Shown piece by piece: positions 58,320 to 64,000 of a stretch of 64,000 bases of DNA. Both the position numbers and the translations under genes were made by a program. The notes beneath the pieces are model-generated. The model made no database searches and was not told where the DNA came from. It saw nothing but the letters and a program-made list of their open reading frames with translations. The stretch comes from Phycomyces nitens (Eukaryota; Mucoromycota; Mucoromycetes; Mucorales; Phycomycetaceae), in NCBI GenBank assembly GCA_022702545.1, contig JAHRBC010000006.1, positions 3,375,501 to 3,439,500 of the forward strand. Reading direction: 5' to 3'. Position 1 is the stretch's first letter. Every line of letters begins with the position of its first letter.

Positions 58320-58373
58320 ATGCCTAATGTCTAATGTCTAATGTCTAATGTCTAATGCCTAATGTCTAATGGT
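58320..58373. repeat. TCTAATG heptamer tandem repeat
   Basis: Seven to eight adjacent units of TCTAATG or CCTAATG are read directly, in non-coding DNA. Confidence 0.9.
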
Positions 58374-58639
58374 AGATTACAGGTTATTTATTTGTACAAA
58401 AGCAAGTTTGGCAGTTTATAAAAGTAACCAAAACATTTATCCAGTGTAGACAAACATAAAGCCAATATCAAAGAAAGTTTAGTGTAGCAACAATATATAT
58501 ATATATCTATATATATACAGCCTTGTAAGATGCAGAATAGAGTGCAAAACTATATCTTTAATTAGATTTTATTTTATTTCTAATATACATAAGTATATAT
58601 ATTGGAAAATTGACTCGTCAATCTATCGACATTTAAGCA

Positions 58640-58875
58640 TGTTCCAACCATTGTTTATAGAGATCAACTTTTACTACAATGTTTATTACCCAAAGGTTTT
58701 TTCTTTTAAAAATAAACGCTGACATTGAGTCGATCTTGTACAATCTATAAACAGTTTGATGGAGCTCGAGGCAAATACAGATAAAAACCCCTATGCTAAG
58801 CTCGGGATCTTGATTTGGCAATAAAGCTGCAAAAGAAAAAAATAATAATAATACACTCTAGATTGACTAGCAAAC
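58640..58875 (+). repeat. Diverged duplicate of the segment at 53621-53830
   Basis: Same order of shared words as at 53.6 kb: TTCCAACCATTG (there TCCCAACCGTTG), AGATCAACTTTTA (AGATCAACCCTTTA), AATGTTTATTAC (AATGTTTGTTAC), AACGCTGA, TTGTACAATCTATAAACAGTTTGA (TTGTACAATCTGTAAACAGTTTGA split here by one change), ACTCTAGATTGACTAG (ACTCTTTAGATTGACTAG). It is in the same orientation, about 5 kb apart. The copy carries no long frame. Confidence 0.65.
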
Positions 58876-60271
58876 TCTAGCCCGTATTTTATCCCTGCCT
58901 ATTATTTGAAAACGGTTTTTATACGTGTATACAATACTTAATATATATATATATATGTATATATATTTTTGGTGCTTGGTTGATGCCCAAAAAGTGAATA
59001 CACCGAATAAATAAAACTTGATTTTATACCCAATATAATATAATATAATTTTTTTTAATTGTAATTTAAGCCTACTCTTAAATATTTGTAAATATTGGGT
59101 TTTATCTTGCAAAGACAAAGACAAATAGCAATAGCAATAGCAATAGCAATAGAAATAGATTAGAATAGGAGAATATTTATATTAATGTTAATATCCGTGA
59201 AACTGGAAATCACAATACTCTATCGAAATATCTGCTCTAGAGTTGACTGGAATTAGGCTTTAATGCTAATCTATGATTATATTTGATGACATGTATCAAA
59301 CATGTGGATATGCATACACCATACTAATGTTAATTTTGTGACAGATAATAGAGATGGTTTGATATCTCGCAGAGAATTCGTTTTCAGTACTTTCAAAAAG
59401 GAAACCATACACACATGTATATAAATTGATGTCTAGTGTTATGTGCAGTATTTGAGCCTTGCTGTTTGTATAGGTTAACCTTTAAAGGAATCCGGTCTCT
59501 TTGTATCGGAAAAATCAGATTCTTTCACAATAAACTTTTATTTTTTCCCCCCTTTGATTCATGTAAATAAATTATAGTATAGTAAAATAAGTGGTCCCGA
59601 TCAACTAGAACTAGATCTACTGAGATTATCATTGGACAGAGCAAGAGGCTCGGTAAGTATCTCTTTTGAATCATAATCATAATGAAGAAATACCTTGGCA
59701 AAACCTATTTTTCATTAAACACAGATTTGTGTTTTTATAGAAATATAGATGCCATTTATAAGCTTTTTGTATTTCATGTTTCAAAGAACGTTGGTGAACA
59801 ATTATATGTGTATACTGAAGATTTCCCCAAGTACAAAACCACGGCGCGGAAATTGAAGTAGAGCCTTCAACTGTGTATATATCGTACACAAGAAACCTAT
59901 TTTGATTACACGAGAACTGGTTGGTTTTTTATTAGTCAAGTCCAACGCACGAACAATATGAGGATTCCAATCACCTTAACCTTTGTTCAATGTTGCCTGG
60001 GGGAAGCTACAGATCATTATCTTGGTCTATTATTTGACTGTGATTTCCTAGAAGAAAAAATTGGCAGATTTCATGGATTTTAATTATTGTAAAATAAATA
60101 TATATATATAAATGGTGGTCATTTTAGACTATTGTGTAGCAGTGGTTTATTCAGTTATTACTGCCATTTATTCTAGACATTTTTATTTCCTTTTTTTTAT
60201 TTCCTTCTTTCCTTCTTTCCATTTCATTTTTTTTTATATACATATATATATCTGATCTCGCATCTGCACTA

Positions 60272-62265
60272 ATGGGCAATAGATTCAGCTCAAAAAACGG
60301 CCAGTCCTCGGAAAGATCAGTATTTCCCCTTGGACTCAATTCAAGGCATGTTCCCAAACACCTCAAGCCACTTCGTCGACCCCGAAAATCCAAGAAATCC
60401 GATAGTACATCTCCACCACCAACCACCAATACAACCGCAAACCCAATTGAAAAACCTCCTCAGGATGTTCGCCTCAGTGGACTGTTTGACAAGAATATCG
60501 ATTGGGAACGGCCTAATCACGATAGTAATAGCAATGAAAATGGTCCCACTGGCGAACAATCATCGTCCAGATACCGCTGGCTTGGAGGACGACGTTTCCA
60601 TGGCGATAAGGTGAGCCAATTGTATCCAGGACAAATTTTAACAAAAATCTTAAAGGGATTCGCGTATCCTTTGCCAATCGATCAATACGAACTCGATAGA
60701 CTGAGAGTACAATATTATATCTTTCGATGGGTATTTGAAGGGTAGGACAAGCTCTCTGTCTCTATATTTTTTTTTGATTTATTTTTGGCAAACATGGTCG
60801 AGACAATACCCGAATTGGGATTCGATCGAGTTAATATCCAGCTGTTATTGTGTTTTTGTATTCTTTTTCTAATATATATATATAGACTTGTTCTTGCGCC
60901 TGTCAAAAACCAATTGCGACAAGGCTGCAAAGTGTTGAACGTAAAGTAAGTATGGACAAGAGTTGGGTTGGCGATCATCTAATCCAAGAATATATAAAAA
61001 ATATAAAATATATAAATATATGACATCTTTAAGCTGTGGACCTGGTTTATGGGTAAATCGACAAGGATTCTCAAGCTGGATTCTAACTATAGAAAGATAG
61101 GGCATCCTATTATCGATATGGCCATGGATTATCGCCAGTCGGATTTCACTACGATTGATATATGTAATCTCATGTCACCCGACCCCTACAATGGGGATGA
61201 GGATTTCTCGCCTCAAAGTTCATTTGTATTCGAACCACACGCCAACGACACCTCTTTGGCCACAGACCACTCCACATCTAGATCTCAACCCCCCCAGACC
61301 CTACCGAATCACTCGCCTCTTTCCAACCGTCCCATATCCCTCTTGAACCCTGGGCCCCTTGCTAATGAACCAGGCTCCTCCTTTGGCACCAATACTCCTG
61401 TGGTGATACCAATGACCACCCCTCAGCACATTCTGTCTATTCCACCTCTTATTGAGCTTCCCAATGATGATAGTTTTAGTGTTGATCCTGAGCTGCCCAG
61501 AGCAACCCAGTCATGTCCTTCGATGCTTACCCATTCCACAGTCGATACAAAATCTGGTCTGATATCGGACATCAGCCCCCAAACCTCGTCGTTTACTCAG
61601 CGAAAAGCCCGAGTGTCGGCTTTAAATAGCAGCCTTAATTCAAAGCGTATATTTGACAACCTGGAGTTCTGTCCGATCGATGTGCTCGCACAAACCCTGC
61701 CATTTGAGGACAATACATTTGATTATGTCCAGCAAAGCCTAGTAACCCTCGTCTACACCGAAGAAGACTGGGATAGGATGATAGACGAGCTTGTGAGGGT
61801 TACGAAGCCAGGAGGCTACATTCAATTGACCGAGGTTGATTATTACACACAGGCCGCAGCACACAAGCATCAAGTCTGGCAGGAGAATGGCAAGTTTATA
61901 ATATCTATTGTTTTGATTCTTCAAACTAACCGTTTGAAATAGCCATTGACATGGTACTAAAGACACAGAATGTCAATACCAGAGCAGCCATGTTGCTATC
62001 GGATATGCTTACAGAAGCCGGTCTTGCTGAAGTAGAAACCAAGTTAGTGTCAATCCCAAAGGGCTCTTGGGGACTAGATATCGGATTGCTGTGGGAAGAG
62101 AACTGGCTCGCATTCACCTGCTCAGTGGCCCCTTATCTGCTCGAAATGACGGGAACTACCTGGGAAGACCTGGAAGAACTACAGTATATTCCACCCGAAG
62201 AGGTTGCCAAGCTAAAGTCATTCAACAATGCATACTGCTGCTGGGGACGCAAACCAATGGCCTAA
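60272..62265 (+). CDS. SAM-dependent methyltransferase with N-myristoylation motif and large internal insertion
   Basis: The product begins MGNRFSS, a consensus N-myristoylation start (MGxxxS), then a basic, Pro/Thr-rich region and a helical segment (RLRVQYYIFRWVFEG). A class I methyltransferase fold follows: motif I VLNVNCGPG, DMAMDYRQSDFTTIDICNL (strand 2), LPFEDNTFDYVQQ (strand 4) and ELVRVTKPGGYIQLTEVD (strand 5). About 155 Ser/Thr/Pro-rich residues interrupt the fold between strands 2 and 3, where relatives have about 10-15. One intron is GC-AG (61890-61942, donor GCAAGT). The join after CGPG is uncertain: a GTTTAT donor at 61045 with acceptor at 61100 keeps frame; a more normal GTAAAT donor at 61051 does not. 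The type resembles fungal LaeA/UMTA-like methyltransferases; the substrate is unknown and a membrane location is inferred. Confidence 0.75.
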
Positions 62266-62525
62266 TCATGAAATACTAATACTAATAATAATATTAAATA
62301 CTATTACCTTTGTCATTGGGATCCATTATGCTGAAAATTATATATATATATATGTATATAATGTCCTTTTTACCCCTTAACTTTGTAAATGCCATTTCTA
62401 CTATTTTTTATTTTTGTTTTTGTTTCTATATATGCATACATTTAAAAGAAAACCAGATATAATAAGATACGTTATCCTTTCCTTGTTCCCATTCATCTCT
62501 TTAACTTTCCTTTTATATACACACT
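62266..62525. other. Tandem spacer, methyltransferase to globin
   Basis: A+T-rich 0.26 kb with an (AAT)n run and a (TA)n run near 62339-62359. It presumably holds the 3' end of the methyltransferase transcript and the globin promoter. Confidence 0.5.
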
Positions 62526-63563
62526 ATGCCCATGAGACGTGAGGTGCCCAAAGAAAAGGTTTCGGACCAAACAAGCTCCGCTCATTCGCCCAAAGACAGC
62601 TGTCCCTTTGCAAAGGATCTCAATATCCACCGACAATCCCAACCGAGTGAAAAACAAACACGAGAACGTCCACTATCCACCCTCCTCAAATACTCCCAGA
62701 CCATCCCAGTACCACCTACACAGACCCAGATTGATATCGTACGCTATACCTGGGAACGTGTAACAGAGATCCGCCATCCCACCGATGATCCCTTGATCTC
62801 ACCACCCCATGCATTCGGATTCGCACTCTACAAAGCCCTGTTTGATCTCGACAACGATCTCCGATTAGTGTTTCCAAACGTGCTCCAGCAGGCCAGAGCA
62901 CTGGCGGGCATGATTGCGTATATTGTTCGTGCACCGGCAGTTACGTTTGCAGAGCAGAATCCACTGCAATGTTGTGCACCGACATTAGAAGACAGTAAGC
63001 ATGGAGCACCGCTGGTGTGTATACATGGCAACCGACGCCAACAGCCAACTCCTACCATTCAAGCCATCAATGCTCGCAAGCGTGCCAATCAATCAACCGT
63101 CGACAACCCTTCGTTTTCAGATGTGGTCCAGGCAGCAGCAAGTAGTCAAGCAGCAGGCTGTGGAGCACAGTCCAGGTCGTCGTCTAGTTCGACAGAACCT
63201 CGTGAAGATGGAATAGAGCAGGACTCTGAATGGCTGGGACAGAGACTGAGGCGCCTGGGGGCAAGGCATGCTGCCTACAATGTTGAGCCACACCACATAG
63301 CCTACATGGGTCCAGCCGTCATTAGGGTGCTAAAGGAAAGGCTGCAAGGCGAATTCTTACCAGAAGTAGAGGATGCCTGGCAGACGGTGAGTGGCAAGGT
63401 AATCCCAATTAGCCAAACAACTCAAACCTGTATTATATAGACTCATGCGTTTGCAGCACACCACATGAAGATTGGACTGGAGGCTCAAAAGGCCAGTGAA
63501 GAAGACAACCAGAACCACCGGCAGTCGCGTGGATCAAAGAACAATAACTGCAGTATTCAATAA
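62526..63563 (+). CDS. Globin-domain protein with an insertion of about 100 residues
   Basis: Two exons (62526-63386, 63441-63563) give 327 residues. After a basic, Pro-rich N-terminus of about 65 residues, globin helices A-E are recognisable: QTQIDIVRYTWERVTEIR (A), FGFALYKALFDLDNDLRLVFP (B-C) and QQARALAGMIAYIVRAP (E, distal Gln/Arg side). Residues about 138-235 are a Ser/Ala/Gln-rich insertion with two neighbouring cysteines (QCCAP). The fold then resumes with WLGQRLRRLGARHAAYNVEPHHI (F, with proximal His248), VLKERLQGEFLPEVEDAWQT (G) and THAFAAHHMKIGLE (H). Heme binding is likely; it could sense or detoxify O2 or NO. It lacks the reductase domains of flavohemoglobin. It is convergent with the thiolase. 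Confidence 0.8.
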
Positions 63564-63754
63564 GCCCAGGATCATTAAGTACGGAAAACCCTCTTGTAAT
63601 TCTTTCATTCTTTCTCTTGAATATATATACTCTTGGAGAAACCATTTCTTTTTTTCTTTTTCTTTTTAATAATCCCCTGTTTTAATAATATGATAATAGT
63701 AATACTAATAGTAATAATTATAATAAACTATATATATATATATATATATATATC
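63564..63754. other. Convergent spacer with (TA)n tract
   Basis: A spacer of about 190 bp between the convergent globin and thiolase stop codons, with T-rich sequence and a TATATA run near 63730-63752. Confidence 0.5.
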
Positions 63755-64000
63755 TTATTCTTTCTGGACAATGATAGAGCTGGCAGCTCCACCGCCATTG
63801 CAGACAGCAGCAGCACCAAACTCACCAGACTTCAACAGGTGGATAAGGGTGACAACAATACGGGAGCCAGATGAACTATAGAATGATGGCTTTAGAATCA
63901 AGAAAGGTGTACACATACATGCATGCTATATTTACCCGATAGGATGGCCCAAGGAGACCGCACCACCAGCCACATTGACCTTTGCAGGGTCAAGGCCCAT
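63755..64000 (-). CDS. Acetyl-CoA C-acetyltransferase (thiolase), C-terminal part
   Basis: Only the 3' end is in the window; the gene runs off the right edge. Two exons are seen: [22 protein letters not shown] and [39 protein letters not shown]. The catalytic His of GHP and the active-site Cys of CNGGG, both typical of thiolases, are present. The [14 protein letters not shown] start and the SSIIV end point to the biosynthetic (ERG10/ACAT) type, which condenses two acetyl-CoA to acetoacetyl-CoA for the mevalonate pathway or breaks it down in mitochondria. Which of the two cannot be decided without the N-terminus. A 3' intron of about 60 nt interrupts the two exons. Confidence 0.92.

Larger units (their letters stand above)
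54224..60271. other. 6 kb gene-poor A+T-rich region
   Basis: No gene called over about 6 kb. Many TATATA, ATT and poly-A/T tracts, a heptamer array (58320-58373), an (AATAGC)n run (59127-59151) and the diverged duplicate at 58640-58875. Short frames are Ile/Tyr/Lys-rich and low-complexity. No tRNA, 5S or snRNA signature was recognised by eye. Confidence 0.5.

Noticed and set aside
58320..58373. Heptamer array considered as a telomere-like or CRISPR-like repeat
   Set aside because: TCTAATG is not a telomere unit known to me for fungi, there are no spacers, and the array is short; it is an ordinary tandem repeat.

Overview
This window is nuclear DNA from a fungus. Its genes carry many short GT-AG introns (about 45-120 nt), and its intergenic DNA is very A+T-rich and full of microsatellites. 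Recognisable fungal or eukaryotic housekeeping genes include an exocyst subunit, a proteasome alpha subunit, URM1, AAR2, a Sin3/Rpd3-type Sds3-like protein, and GH16 and GH5 glucan-active enzymes. Intron style, A+T bias, expanded F-box genes and a PD-(D/E)XK-like repeat-associated gene suggest an early-diverging fungus, probably Mucoromycota (Mucorales-like). That taxonomic guess is inference; no marker gene settles it.

Layout. 0.4-6.7 kb: AAR2 splicing factor (+), a GPI-anchored GH16 glucanase/transglycosylase-like protein (-), an intergenic gap, an aldo/keto reductase (-). 8.5-18.4 kb: an F-box/LRR gene interrupted by in-frame stops (-), a mitochondrial-type TPR protein (+), exocyst SEC15 (-), an F-box/ankyrin protein (+), a ZCCHC10-like zinc-knuckle/RS protein (-). 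19.2-26.2 kb: an accessory island bounded by two nearly identical inverted repeats of about 0.5 kb. It holds only decayed genes, plus a MITE-like insertion next to the right arm. 27.3-33.0 kb: another transposon-end relic, an Sds3-like gene (-), aminopeptidase P (+), proteasome subunit alpha type-6 (+). 33.2-40.2 kb: gene-poor, with a small hypothetical gene, a relic of the MITE-like repeat, a broken Ser/Thr-rich gene and an acidic low-complexity protein. 40.2-52.8 kb: URM1 (-), an HMT1/ABCB6-type ABC transporter (+), WDR83/MORG1 (+), a tandem CCCH zinc-finger protein (+), a membrane-anchored GH5 exo-beta-1,3-glucanase (+), a SigF-like NTF2-fold protein (-). 52.8-60.3 kb: almost gene-free, with two diverged copies of one decayed segment. 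60.3-64 kb: a putatively N-myristoylated SAM methyltransferase (+), a globin with a large insertion (+), and the 3' end of an acetyl-CoA C-acetyltransferase (-).

The ordinary genes do not form one pathway and look like an unlinked fungal housekeeping neighbourhood. The most interesting part is the inverted-repeat island at about 19.23-26.18 kb. Its arms are about 99% identical, so it arrived or rearranged recently, yet its cargo carries several in-frame stops and frame breaks. Related terminal motifs recur at 27.3-27.4 kb, and a second dispersed repeat (the CACGACGTTT family) recurs at 25.3 and 34.4 kb. Other points worth a second look are the 0.3-0.5 kb in-frame insertions inside the methyltransferase and globin folds, and the in-frame stop in the F-box/LRR gene.

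No tRNA, rRNA, snRNA or CRISPR was recognised by eye. Gene models are manual splice reconstructions. Frames were checked across the junctions given, but 5' ends and some introns remain inferences.
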